Below, piece after piece: positions 34,443-46,305 of a stretch of DNA of 64,000 bases. The notes under the pieces are model-generated. The model did not search any database, had not been told where the DNA came from, and saw only the letters and a program-made list of their open reading frames with translations. Position numbers and translations under genes: made by a program. Origin of the DNA: Diadophis punctatus similis (lineage: Eukaryota > Chordata > Lepidosauria > Squamata > Dipsadidae); NCBI GenBank assembly GCA_023053685.1, contig JALIGW010000001.1, positions 50,852,359 through 50,916,358 on the forward strand, given 5' to 3'. How positions within the stretch are numbered: position 1 is the stretch's first letter; each line of letters starts with the position of its first letter.

Positions 34443-36017
34443 GTATTTCCTATTTCGGTCTTTAGTATAGCAGACTGTAGTACACCAGAGGACAGTACTG
34501 TGACCAGCGCATAAGCACCGAAATGATTACCAGCAGAAACAAATATGACTATGTGACTAATGACAAGCAGAACTACTTGCAAGTAATTTTGTAAATATAT
34601 TCCAAATAATAATTTTGCTGATGTAGCTAAGCATGTAAAGTAATTGAAGTATATCTATAGAAAAAGATGACTGGCAGTTTTGTTAGGTGCTCACTTCTTG
34701 TAGCTGGTGTGTGGAATTGATAGTCAATTTCTTTAGCTTTCTTTCCCAAGACTAGAACTGTCAGTATCCCTAATCACCACTCTTGTTGTCTGAGCTTGCA
34801 AATCACACAAGTACTATTTGCAAGCATATTTATATGTTTATCATCCTTACTGAAACTGATGTGGTAAGCTGTGCACAGAACTTTAAAAAATGCCAATAAG
34901 CAATTAGTTGACTGATTAATGATTATAAATACATGTCAGAGATACACTCAACGAAATTTATGGCTGTCCAGGAAAGCCAATTAGATGTCATGCTGTCTAA
35001 ATAGATACCTAGCCAACAAGCCACAGAATAATGAGCTTCCAAAAGAAGAATTAAACAACAAAAATGCATCTATAAAGGACCTCATATGCCAAACCAAACT
35101 TATGAATACATTTCTTAATAGAGCTCTCAATATTTACAATTCTTCAAAAATTTATCAAAATCTCCTTCATTTAAAGATTTATGGATTGAAAAAATAATCC
35201 AAGTATAATTTTATGGAATTATTATTATACAACTGTATCTTTTCATACTGCTGAAGTTTATTGTGGCATTAAGTGTTGGGGCCAATTGATTGGTTTGTTA
35301 ATTTCTGCACCTGCCATCTTAAAACAGTGGTTCACCAAGGCATTTGATTAAACTTGTGCTGTAGTGCCTTTTGATCTACCTCAATATTGTCCTGAATTTC
35401 AATGTTAGTTTACTTTTGATGTTTTTATTGAACAATTTTTGGTTTTGTGCAGGTACATCATCTCATTTATTTTGAAAAATATAGATTTATTGAAAGAAAA
35501 AATAATTAGAGAAATGCAGTCAAATCAGTTTTAAAAAATACATTAAAAGATAGTTGAACAAGGATATATTTAACTGTGGGCCAACTGCTGGTTCCAGATC
35601 AGTAAGGTTATGTCAAAGTCCTTAAAGATCAATTTCAGAAAGAGTTTGAACAATTCTCTTTATAGGTCATTTTGTTTTTGTGGAAAACATAAAACCTCAT
35701 AATTATAATTTGCAATCGTTATAGTAGACAGCACCTCCCACATAATGGTTGAATTTATCTTTGCTCAGGTGTTCTCTACATGCCCTTGTTAACATGCCAT
35801 TCACAAAGCACATTGTTTTCTAAAGTTTTGTGCAAATGGCCCAGAATAGGAATAATCAATTCATCGGGGGAAAAAGCAAATGTGATGGATTTATTTGCCC
35901 AACTCCTTGACTGGTAATATTTCAAGGTTTTATGCACAGAAGCCAAGTGCATCCTAGTTATGTACATCAACATGCAGGGTACAAAACTGGATATGTAACA
36001 TTGGTACAGAGAAGAAG

Positions 36018-36514
36018 AGTACTGCATCCAGTTTTGGTCACCACATTACAAAAAAGACATTGAAACTCTAGAGAAAGTGCAGAAGAGAGCAACCAGGATG
36101 ATAAAGGGTCTGGAAAATAAAACATACGAAGAGCGGTTGCAGGAACTGAGCTTGGCCAGTCTAGCGAAGAGAAGGACCAGGGGTGACATGATAGCAGTGT
36201 TTCAATACTTGAGGGGATGCCACAGAGAGGAGGGGGCCAGGCTGTTCTCTATGGCACCAGAAAGCCAAACAAGGAATAACGGATGGAAGCTGACCAAGGA
36301 GAGATTCAACCTGGAAGTGAGGAGAAACTTTCTGACGGTGAGAGCGATCAACCAGTGGAACAGCTTGCCAGCGGAGGTTGTGAGAGCCCCAACACTTGCG
36401 ACCTTCAAGGAGAGACTGGACTGCCATCTGTCTCAAATGGTGTAGGGACTCCTGCTTGAGCAGGGGGTTGGACTAGATGACCTACAAGGTCCCTTCCAAC
36501 TCTAATAATAAATC
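36018..36514 (+). mobile_element. CR1 LINE 3' end
   Basis: Encodes KVQKRATRMIKGLENKTYEE ... QELSLASLAKRRTRGDMIAV ... FLTVRAINQWNSLPAEVVRA ... ATFKERLDCHLSQM, then the GGGGGTTGGACTAGATGACC TACAAGGTCCC 3' UTR. A CR1 subfamily slightly different from the 14765/30692 copies; 5'-truncated. Confidence 0.92.
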
Positions 36515-37845
36515 TAAAAAGCATATCAAACCAGAAAGAATAAAGCCAGCAGATAGGATTTGTTCCATACTTGATATGTTGATTATTCAGTACTTAATCA
36601 TCTGCAGAAGACTCTTTCCTATTGCACCCAGTGGGAACAGATGAACACCTTGGAAACCCATCAATTAAATGGCATTTTTAAAGAAATGTCCATCAAAATA
36701 CACATTCTAGATTTCACAAATTAAGTGAACTTTCAACTATGTAAAACATTTTTCACCTATCTTTCAAATGTATAATTTTGTGTTCCTCTCCCATTCTTGT
36801 TAGCATTAATCCATAGGTATTCCAGCATCCATGTCTTCAAATGAGACAAAATCTATAATCAAGCAATAATTACTAATCTATAATCAAGCAATAATTACTA
36901 AGTGTAATGTTCAAGCTGTACTACAGCTTACCATACTTGCTTTGATCACAAACTGTTTGAAGTATCTGCTATTTGAAATAATCTATAATCTCATGTGTGT
37001 AGACTACTGAATTGCATGTCAAATTCAGATAAAACTCATTTTTATTATTTTGGCTTCTCTCTCCCCCTTCCTTAACAAAAATCTAATTTACTTGTTGTTC
37101 CCTTAGGTACATAGTACACAGTTCATAATTCATTTGATGTAAAATGTCAGTTTAGATTTTTGCACTTCTCTGATGTATGGGAAAATACATGTACATTTCA
37201 ATTTTCTTCTAGGAGACCGCTAGCAACGCTTGCCCCTCCCCCATGCAATTGAGTTGCTCAGAGTTTTGTGTTAAATTAAACATAGAAACTATGAGGAATG
37301 ATATTTACAAGACATACAAAACAAATATATGAATCTGTGAAAAAGATAATATTTTTCCTACCAGAAAGTAATCTCTCCCAAAGAGCATATTTGATCCTTG
37401 AGTTACTTCTCAATTATAATTTAATACTTCAGAATCACCAGGGGCATTCTCCACATTCATATACAAAGAAATATTATCATACATATATAAATAACTACTC
37501 ATCACAGAATTCCTTTTTGGTATAAGCAATATTAGAAAAGGAGTAATAAATTAAAGGCATGAGATAAGAAAAAGAGTCTTTATTGATTAGCCCTTGGGCC
37601 AGATCAAAGTGGCCGCACATAAGGTAAGTTGTTTTGATATGAGGATCCCAATGGGTCATTCGTTTGGTATATAGACCAAGGTACCTGTCTCTCACCCCCT
37701 TATACAAGCAACAATCAAATGGGATGTGAGCCAGATCTTATACCTCTGCTGCTCTGCAAATGCAGAGATGCTCATTGTAGGGTATAGAATGAAATCTCCC
37801 ATATCTGACCATATGGGTCTCCCCCCTTGATTGTACAGATGAGAT

Positions 37846-38010
37846 ACTCTTTTTAACTTTTGTATTTTGCATTTTTTTAATTATTGTATTTTACATGGCA
37901 TTTTATATTGTATTTTTACTGTAATGGAATCTACATGTTGTGAACTGCCCAGAGTCATCAGGGAGTTGGGCGGCATAGAAATTCATTAAATTAAATTAAA
38001 TTAAATTAAT
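37846..38010 (+). mobile_element. L2 LINE 3' UTR
   Basis: TTTTATATTGTATTTTTACT ... GTTGTGAACTGCCCAGAGTC ATCAGGGAGTTGGGCGGCAT followed by (ATTAA)n. This is the standard L2 3' end, compare 55920-56072. It is inserted into the minus-strand LINE remnant. Confidence 0.8.
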
Positions 38011-38093
38011 TGTGTCAAACTGTTCAAATCTTGTGCGCATAAATATCTCTCTAAGATGTTTTGGCAGTTGTAACTTCAAATAGCTGTCTACTT

Positions 38094-38264
38094 CAGTAGT
38101 GGGTTGTAAATCTGGTCGCTACCGGTTTGCTTGTTCGCGCGCATGCACTCGTGCGCAGCGCTTCTGCGTATGCGCAGAAGCATCCCGGGTGGGTGGGTGG
38201 AGCCTCCTGCCACCGCTGCTACCGGTTCGCCGAACCGGGCTGAACCGGGAGCAACCCACTGCTG
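38094..38264. mobile_element. hAT MITE, CAGTGGTGGGTTG family, exact 8-bp duplication
   Basis: GTCTACTT at 38086-38093 and 38265-38272 flanks ends CAGTAGTGGGTTG / CAACCCACTGCTG. The interior (GCGCATGC, CTTCTGCGTATGCGCAGAAG, ACCGGTTCGCCGAACCGGG) matches the copy at 23229 in reverse orientation. It interrupts the LINE-type coding remnant. Confidence 0.93.
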
Positions 38265-38534
38265 GTCTACTTGAAAAGTACATTTGTATTTACTCAGCCA
38301 GTTCAAGTTACCCACCTTACTAAGGATAGCTATATCATTTTGTGCTTCTATATCCTTAATTCTTTGGGCAGCTCTTTTTTTGAGTTGTTCTCCTGTTACG
38401 CAAGAGGCAGAAAGGCCACAGCTTCTTACAAAATTTGTTAGTTTGGTGATCCAGGATATTTGTGATTGTAATTTTATTTGCTCTAGTAGACATAATGTGG
38501 GGAGTCTATCAGTCTCCATTTCATTGACTTTGCA

Positions 38535-39030
38535 CTAGTAGTTGTATGGTCTAATTTTGGATAACATCCTTATAGAAAAGCTGACTGACTTGGATTTTTC
38601 CTCTTCCATCTGCAACTGGATCAAAGACTTTCTGAGGGACCGGCCGCAAGCAGTGAGGGTTGAGTCTGTCATATCCACCTCCCTGAAGCTTAGCACTGGC
38701 TCCCCACAGGGCTGTGTGCTCAGTCCCTACCTGTATTCACTGTGCACACATGATTGTGTACCGTCTGACCCATCCACTGTGATCATTAAGTTCACAGATG
38801 ATACCACCGTACTGGGTCTTATTACAGGTGGAGATGAAACAGAGTACAGGGGGGAGGTTCAAAACCTATCCACATGGTGCTTAGAAAACAACCTTCACCT
38901 GAACATCAGCAAGACAAAGGAGACGGTGTTAGACTTCCGGAAGAAGAGAGAGGAACTTGCCCCACTTTACATTGAGGGGGGGGGGCTGCGTGGAGAGAGG
39001 TTTCCACAGTCTGTGACCCAAGTATTTATA
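38535..39030 (+). mobile_element. Non-LTR reverse transcriptase fragment
   Basis: Encodes FSSSICNWIKDFLRDRPQAV RVESVISTSLKLSTGSPQGC VLSPYLYSLCTHDC, then IIKFTDDTTVLGLI and NNLHLNISKTKETVLDFRKK. SPQGCVLSP and the xxDD box are RT motifs 4 and 5; here the box reads FTDD instead of the usual FADD. The fragment lacks both ends. The clade is not certain (fish-type Rex/Babar-like or CR1-related). Confidence 0.75.
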
Positions 39031-39616
39031 AACTATATTTTTTGAAAATTCAAGATACTCTCCTCTACTTTTTTCACACAAAAAGTACCCTGTAAAAGAG
39101 ATTGGAGTGGAAGGTACTGTCTTAAAATCACTGAGTTCTGTGGTCAATTGGTGACTTGAACCTCCACCACCATATTATATGGGCTCATCAATTTCCCCAA
39201 AAAAGTATCAAGGATTAATGGGGTCAATACAAAAGCATTGCTCAATATTATTTGTAATGCATGAATTTATTAAATGGATATCCAATGCAGACTAAAGTGA
39301 ATGGTGCCCTAGAGCAAGTTGAGAATAATTTCTTTAATTACTTTTTACATTGGCTTCTTACAGGAGTATTAATCAATGTTGTAGGTGAATCTTTGCATTT
39401 TGAGAGTTCCTGCTGTACATTTTAAACATTTGACAATGCATAATGCTTTAATTGGCATTTTACACTAAGTCACAATGGTGAATTTGCATAAAAGAAAGAA
39501 AGAAAAGAAAGAAAGAAAATAAAAATAATTAATAATACAAATAATTAAAAAGCTTCTCTTAAAAATAAAATAAAATCACATCATTGTGGTTACCTCTTTC
39601 TTTCCCTTCATCAGAA

Positions 39617-39727
<111 letters not shown>

Positions 39728-39905
39728 ATCATCTCTCCTTCCATTCACCCACCCACCCACAAAGGGAAACTATTTTACCATTCAAAATTGATATTAATGA
39801 GGAATTTTAATGCTTAATTTTCAATGCTTCTTAAATGCCCTTAACAATGACTGGAGATGCATAGCGGATGAAGCATATGGAGAACTGTTTGTAAAATAAA
39901 GAAAA

Positions 39906-40120
39906 AATAGAAATAGAAATAGCACTTAGACTTAAATACCACTACTTCATAGTGCTTTATAGCACACTTTGAGCAGTTTAGAGTGTCCAAATATTGCCTC
40001 CAACCTTTGAGTCTTCATTTTACCAACCTCAGAATGCTGGAAGGCTGAATCAATTCTGAATTTGTCAGGATCAAACTCCTGGCAATACTGCATTCTAACC
40101 ACTGCACCACCATGGCTCAA
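39906..40120 (-). mobile_element. tRNA-derived squamate SINE, diverged
   Basis: Reverse copy: AAATAGCACTTAGACTTAAA TACC ... ATTGCCTCCAACCTTTGAG ... ACCACTGCACCACCATGGCT. More mutated than the 29804 and 40764 copies. Confidence 0.8.
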
Positions 40121-40518
40121 TAGCAGAAACCATGTCCCATGCACGTGCAAAATATTAGCTGCCTGTTCTTTGGATGTGGAAAATGACAGGCCTCCAGTTG
40201 CTGATGAAGAATAGTGGCCCTGATTTTGCATGTGTGCTACTACGTTTCTATGCATTATCCTTTCTCAGATATTTCCTCTAAGGAGTTAGTACAATATAAT
40301 CTGGACAGTCAGGAGCATCTCTTGCTCAGCAATGATACGTGTGTACATCTTCCAGCTTTCTCAAAAGCACAAAATGATAGCCCCCTCCCATTCCAATAAC
40401 TCTGAAATGCATAAAACAGCATGCAAACATATAACTGCTTCCACATAAGCTGTGAGAAATTGTGTTTCTAAACGCGGACCCCTTTTGCTGGGTATGGTCA
40501 ACCAGTTTTAATTTAATC

Positions 40519-40649
40519 CAGTGGTTTCCAAACTTGGCCACTTTAAGCCTTGTGGGCTTTGAATTCCAGAATTCCTCAACCAAGGAATTCTGGCTGAGGA
40601 ATTCTGGGATTTGCACAAGTCTTAAAGTGGCCAAGTTTGAAGACCCCTG
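40519..40649. mobile_element. Palindromic hAT-like MITE
   Basis: Ends CAGTGGTTTCCAAACTTGGC and GCCAAGTTTGAAGACCCCTG form inverted repeats, and the unit folds as a hairpin around ATTCCTCAACCAAGGAAT. Flanks ATTTAATC and CTTTAAGC share TTTAA. Confidence 0.75.
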
Positions 40650-40763
40650 CTTTAAGCTAATATTTTTTCACCAATCATGTGCCTACATTTTCAAGTCAGA
40701 AAGCAGTGAAAAGTACTGATAAACTATAGAAGCCACTTGAGTTTGGCAAGTGTGAATACTTGA

Positions 40764-41002
40764 GAGCCGAGATAGTGCAGTGGTTAAATGCAGCACTGCA
40801 GGCTACTGCTAGTTCAGCAGTTCAGCTGTTCAAATCTCACCGGCTCAAGGTTGACTCAGCCTTCCATCCTTCCGAGGTGGGTAAAATGAGGACCCAGATT
40901 GTTGGGGGCAATATGCTGAACTCTGTAAATCGCTTAGAGAGGGCTGTAAAGCACTATGAAGCGGTATATAAGTCTAAGTGCTATTGCTATTGCTATTGCT
41001 AT
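40764..41002 (+). mobile_element. tRNA-derived squamate SINE, GCTATT-tailed
   Basis: Full-length-looking copy from GAGCCGAGATAGTGCAGTGG to (GCTATT)n, nearly identical in its body to the 29804 copy. Confidence 0.9.
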
Positions 41003-42264
41003 ACAGACTATCTAATCAGTGGCAAGCCCTGTTTTTTATGCTGCCAGTTTTAAATAATGAGCCATCTAGATTTGTGCCAATAGATTGTTACATGTTTTTA
41101 GTTGTTTAATCCAGATCTGTGTTACTACCACAAATAGCATAATCAGAAAATGGTTGGAAATATTGCTATGCCTTCTCTAATAGCATCACTGTATCATTGC
41201 CACCCCTGCCCCTTGCAATCACCTAAGGCTGGGAGGGAACCTCCCCACTAAGGTTACAGCATGACAAGTGGGAGGTTGTATCTTTCTAGACATAGCAGGT
41301 ATTGTCTATTGAGGATGTAGCATTTGACATATTTATTAAAACATTATTACTTTAATATGCAGAAAGAAAAGAGTGATAAGAAATAGAAAAAAGGAGGGAA
41401 GGAAAGACAAAAAATGTACAATACATATTAAGAAAAGCTCTGTTTTTAAGCACAGCAGTAAACAGTTAAAATTAGTTGCATCTACAAAGAATTTTTTGAG
41501 AGAAAATTATTCCAAGATATTTAACAGTACTCAAACATCAACAGTCAACTGAATTTATAGAAGGTAGATGAGATTAACTCTTGTTAATTGGAGAATTTTG
41601 AAAATTAATCAAGCTATTGGTTAATACTTTTTGAAAAAGCACATTATTAATAAGATATATTGTATCCTCAGCATTTAAAAACATTTTTCATTCATCTCAA
41701 CCATTTTCATGTGGCTTATATGATGAGCCAATGATTTTATCATCAAACTAAAGAAATAAAAAGCATGCTTAGGTAATTTTTAATAATCCTGGCTAAAACA
41801 TTAGAATACTAAAATTATGGGAAAATATTATTTATTTGCTCCAGAAATTTTCACTGAATCATATCAAAGGCTGTTGCCATGTCTACCAATTGACTGATTG
41901 TTTGAAACCAAGTCATTTTCGACTCCTAACAATGAGATAGATTGATTTTCTATCACTGACAATTTATCCCTAACCTATTATTTCAAGTCTCCCAATGGCA
42001 CACCAATTCTGACTGAGCTTATCCACTCTGCTGCTAGTCATCCTGTTCTTCTCTTTCCTTTCCCAGCATTAGAGCTTTTTCCAGAGAGCTGCTCTTCCCA
42101 TAATGTGTATGAAGTAGGATAATTTTGGCCTGGTCACTTGTGCCTTAAGTGAGAACAGAGTGTCACAGGGAATACCATGGTAGATTTAATTCTTTCAATC
42201 AATTGGCCACTGTGTTGTTCTCAAATTCATTGGCATAATACTAATTTCCTTTTTTTAATATATA

Positions 42265-42898
42265 CCGTATTTTTCGGAGTATAAGACGCACTGGAGTATA
42301 AGACGCACCTTAGTTTTTGGGGAGGAAAATAGAGCAAAACAATCTGCCTACCAGGTATTCATCTGGCTAGCATCCTTAGTCTGGTCAGCTTCAGCACATT
42401 ATTTTATCTCCTGGTTAGGACTTAAAAAAACCTTCTTCTGAGAGAGTAACAATGAAAGAGCCTGCAAGCCAGTAAGAGCTGGGAAGATCATTAGCACCTG
42501 ATTAGGGCTAGAAAAAGACTTCTTTGGAGCAAGTAGAGCAATGAAAAAAAAAACCTGCAAAGACTTAGGGCTGGAAAAACATTCTTCTGAGAGAGTAACA
42601 ATGAAAGAGCCTGCAAGCCGGTAAGAGCTGGGAAGATCGTTAACACCTGGTTAGGGCTGGAAAAAACCTTCTTTGGAGCAAGTAGAGCAATGAAAAAAAA
42701 ACCCTGCAAAGACTTAGGGCTGGAAAAACATTCTTTGGAGAGAGTAACAATGAAAAAGCCTGCAAGGTAAGAGCTGGGAAGATCTGTTAGCACCTAGTTA
42801 GGGCTGGAAAAAAAGCCACATTCGAAGTATAAGATGCACCCAATTTTCAGCCACTTTTAGGGAGGAAAAAGGTGCGTCTTATACTCAGAAAAATACGG
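42265..42898. mobile_element. TA-flanked TIR element with internal tandem repeats
   Basis: TA flanks (42263-42264; 42899-42900) and ends CCGTATTTTTCGGAGTATAA / TTATACTCAGAAAAATACGG. The interior is a degenerate tandem array of about 180-bp units (TTAGGGCTGGAAAAA, GGAGCAAGTAGAGCAATGAA, CCTGCAAAGACTTAGGGCTG), an expanded version of the interior of the 26740 copy. Confidence 0.85.
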
Positions 42899-43908
42899 TA
42901 TATATAACCAAAATATTAGCAATCTAATGTTTATCGATCTACCAAAACTTTAAGTGTAAGTTAGGGTTTCCCCTTCACAAGGTTGATATCAACATTTAAC
43001 CAGGAAATCTCATGCACATTTGCATAAACATCAGAAAGTTTACAAGTCTGAAAAGTTGGTAACTTCTGGCCATATTAAATAAAGTTGGAAAAACAAATAA
43101 GTAAAATTATTACTTATCTTATATCAGTCAATATAATGATTATCAGCACTGGGAGTTTTGTTTTTGTTTTTATCAGAATTAATGGAACCAATTATTACCT
43201 GAATGGTTTATCAGTCATAAAAACAATAAAAATATAAGAGAAAACTACAAAGAGAATTATTATCTAATGCAATAAAAAGTTATATGACAGCTACTGTGAC
43301 TTCCATAGAAATTGTATTAAAAATGTAGTAAAGGAACTCTCCCCTAACTCTTCCACTAAATATATAGAGGCGGGGGAATGGAAAAATGACTGCTGCTTCT
43401 TTATTTCAGATAATCTAATCCCATACTGCTAAACAGTTGGTAGTGTCCAATAGGAGTTGAAACGATCTCATCAGGTCATGTCAGCATCAGCATCATCGAC
43501 AAGGCCTGTCAGATCTTAACCACAGTGAAAACTGTATTGGAAGAATGGGGGGAAATACCAGTTTAAAATGTTTATTTGAAGTGGCATTGACTGTAGTCTG
43601 GGGATATCCCAAAGGCAATATCAGAAAGACATTTCATGTAAAACTGAATCAGGATGTGTCTGAACTGTGTTTTAGGAAGATGATATCTTGCTGGGCATCC
43701 CAGAAGGTTTTCTTTCTGTGATTGGCCCCTAGTCTTCCATTTGCAAGCCAAAGCTGGTTGAGAATAGGACTTCTATGAGTAGCTTGGTACTTTTTGAAAA
43801 CAGATGTCTCAAGATGCTATTTTTGCGGTTTCGGAATCACATTACACATACAATATTTATAAGGGGATCTCTTTACATCCTCTATTGTCTTTGTCTCAGA
43901 ATTAAGAA

Positions 43909-44275
43909 AAAGGTAAAGGTTTCCCCAGGGATTTTACCCCTCTAGCTGTGCTCATCTCTATTCCTTAAATAGAGGAATAGAGCCAGCATTGTCCAGAAAT
44001 GTAGTCAGGTGGCCAGCGCAACATCACGCTGCACCAGCGTTACCTTCCTGCATGCTTATAGGGGGTACTATTGTACACTGTTACCTTCCTGCATGCTTAT
44101 AGGGGGTACTATTCATTTACTTGCATTCGCATGCTTTCAAACTGCTAGGTTGGCAGGAGCTGGGACAAGTAACAGTAACTCACTCTGTCTTGCGGCAGCC
44201 GGGTCTCAAACGGCTAAGCTGTAGACCTTTAACGATCTAAGATTCAGCATCTTAAGCACTGAGCCTTGTCTCAGA
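43909..44275 (-). mobile_element. Sauria-type SINE with internal 34-bp duplication
   Basis: Read on the minus strand: a tRNA-like head with GGCTCAGTGCTTAAGATGCT, then GTTTGAGACCCGGC, CAGCTCCTGCCAACCTAGCA GTTTGAAAGCATGCGAATGC and a tail ending in ACCTTTACCTT, the BovB-like 3' end of Sauria SINEs. The unit GTTACCTTCCTGCATGCTTA TAGGGGGTACTATT occurs twice (44039-44072 and 44080-44113), an insertion relative to the family. Confidence 0.85.
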
Positions 44276-44305
44276 AGAGCAGCAGTTAAACAGCTTTCTA
44301 TAGAG

Positions 44306-44565
44306 CACTGACATTTCAAATGTTATTATTTACAGCAGGGGTCCCCAAACTTATCAACCTTAAGACTTGTGGACTTCAACTCCCAGAATTTTCCAGCCAG
44401 CACTGACATTTCAAATGTTATTATTTACAGAAGGGGTCCCCAAACTTGTCAACTTTAAGACTTGTGGACTACAACTCCCAGAATTCTCCAGCCAGCTATG
44501 CTGGCTCGAGAATTCTGGGAATTGAAGTCCACAAGTCTTAAAGTTGACAAGTTTGAAGACCTTTG
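44306..44565. mobile_element. Palindromic hAT-like MITE with tandem duplication of one arm plus flank
   Basis: The element runs CAGGGGTCCCCAAACTT (44336) to AAGTTTGAAGACCTTTG (44565), flanked by ATTTACAG (44328-44335) and ATTTACAA (44566-44573). The roughly 95-bp segment 44306-44400, half element and half host flank, is repeated at 44401-44495, so the duplication post-dates the insertion. Confidence 0.8.
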
Positions 44566-45239
44566 ATTTACAAGTTAGTGTAAATTGCTGTTTTTGAAAT
44601 GCTAATTGTTACATATGTGAGTTTATTTTAAATGCATTTGAATGCTAGGAATGCTGCAGCCAAGCATCGATTAATATGTTGCTTTCACATGTTTTAACAA
44701 TTCCTACCGAAACATTTTAGGACAAGATTAATGGGATGAATTTATTCATTGGGGGAGGTGGAAAGAGACAGAAAAAAAAACCCCTTTCTCTGCTGTATAA
44801 AAATTGTCACTAATCATTTTAAACTATGCCCTTTTATGCTTCTTCGGTTTCTTTTAGCTTTCTATACGGTTCTTTGATGTAACAAAGACAGTTCCAGACA
44901 AGATTTCAGTTCATTTGAAAAAAAAAAAGTCTTGAGGCAAAATGCAGTGTATTTAAAATTTATATACTTCATAAATGCCTTTGTTCTGAACTTGAACATC
45001 ATGCAAAACTTCTCAGGTTTCTTTTACCTATCAACTATAGGATCATTCCCTTTCTTGGTTTCAACTTATTAATGCAGTGCTGTGTTTAACTGGTGATTCT
45101 TTCTTTTACCTACATGAACACTCTGACTTTTCTGATCAGTTGCTAGTTCATGCAGTTTTCACTGATAAAATAGCTAAAATAGCCAGTTAGATTAAAGCAA
45201 ATTTAGGGATGGTCGATGTCAACCATTACTTAAACTGAA

Positions 45240-45615
45240 TCCTATATCCACAGTTTTCACTTCCTCGTCACTGGAATAATGTTTGCCTCTCAAACACTCT
45301 TTCATGGGGCCGAAGAGATGATAGTCTGAAGGCGCTAAATCTGGTGATATGAGGCAAACATTATTCCAGTGATGAGGAAGTGAAAACTGCAGTGAAGAAG
45401 TGGCTCAAAGAACAGTCAACAGAATTTTACGAGGCAGGGATACATGCTCTCATTCGAAGGTGGAACATTGCTATTGAGAGAAACGGTGACTATGTTGAGA
45501 AGTAGGGATGTGATCCACAGAGGACCAGCTTCATTTTGATGTATGCTACATGTTCCTGTGTTGGTAATTATACCTGTCCTAAAGAAAATGGCATTACGTT
45601 TTGACTCACCCTCGT
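45240..45615 (+). mobile_element. Mariner-type transposase remnant with inverted segment
   Basis: Plus strand from about 45352: GKHYSSDEEVKTAVKKWLKE QSTEFYEAGIHALIRRWNIA IERNGDYVEK and a stop at 45503-45505, the C-terminus of a mariner transposase. The region just before it (45250-45350) encodes the preceding part, SPDLAPSDYHLFGPMKECLR GKHYSSDEEVK, but on the minus strand. About 40 bp are shared by the two arms (45251-45289 and 45351-45391). The 3' end may lie near 45615 (TTGACTCACCCTCGTA). Non-functional. Confidence 0.85.
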
Positions 45616-45902
45616 ATTAATCCACTAGTTCCTGTTAAGATAGCAATCCTTATCCTCTTAGCAATTTTATATCTATCTCTGTTAAATTTCATTTGTCATT
45701 TTCATCCCATTTCTTTAGCCTCTCAGAATTATTCTGAGTTGTATCTACAGAATTGTCTATCTTACACAATTGTCATTAGTCTGCAAAACTCTACAGCAAT
45801 TCTGTTGTTCTATTCATCCAAGTCACTGATAAAAATGGTAAAAAGAAGAGATACTTCTTTTTTATGTCATTTAAAAAAATGCTTCCAATGGTATCTTTTG
45901 TT

Positions 45903-46305
45903 ACAGGCAGTCTTAATGTTAATGATGGCAATTGGGACTACAACTTTCATCATTAAACAATGTGATCATAAAGTGCAATGTCACGTATCTATTCTGCTTA
46001 ACAATAGCAATTCTGGCAGTCCCAGTTACCATCGTTAAGCAAGGATCGTGTGCTTCATTGATTTTGTTTGTGGGAAGTCTGCAGGAAATGTCATAAATCA
46101 CAATCACATGACTGTGGCTTGTTATAACTTTGTAATCTCAAGCCAGGCACCAAGCTCCTGGATCATGATCATAAAACTGAAGAGACTGTATGATGGTCAG
46201 AAGTCCAAGACCAATTGGAAGCATATTCATTTAGTGTTGTTGCAACTCTGAATAGTCATTGAACAAATGGATGTAAGCCAAGCACTAACTGTAATGGTAT
46301 ATTAA
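45903..46305. repeat. Dispersed squamate interspersed repeat
   Basis: Words such as TTACAGGCAGTC at the left, GTGGGAAGTCTGCAGGAAAT GTCATAAATCACAATCACAT GACTG in the middle and GTTGCAACTCTGAATAGTCA TTGAACAAATGGATGTAAG at the right are those of a common squamate repeat whose class I cannot state with confidence. Boundaries are approximate. Confidence 0.5.

Larger units (their letters stand above)
37498..38530 (-). mobile_element. LINE-type coding remnant, broken by two insertions
   Basis: Minus-strand coding blocks: IKLQSQISWITKLTNFVRSC ... GEQLKKRAAQRIKDIEAQND ... LNWLSKYKCTFQVD (about 38519-38265); after a MITE, SYLKLQLPKHLREIFMRTRF EQFDT (about 38090-38012); after an L2 tail, GETHMVRYGRFHSIPYN...C-C...H-C with one stop, then YKGVRDRYLGLYTKRMTHWD PHIKTTYLMCGHFDL (about 37830-37498). 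The last part resembles the Cys/His-containing C-terminal end of non-LTR retrotransposon ORFs. I cannot name the clade. Confidence 0.6.

Noticed and set aside
42265..42898. CRISPR-like array because of the spaced repeats
   Set aside because: Vertebrate DNA; units are long, degenerate and contiguous, inside a TIR element.
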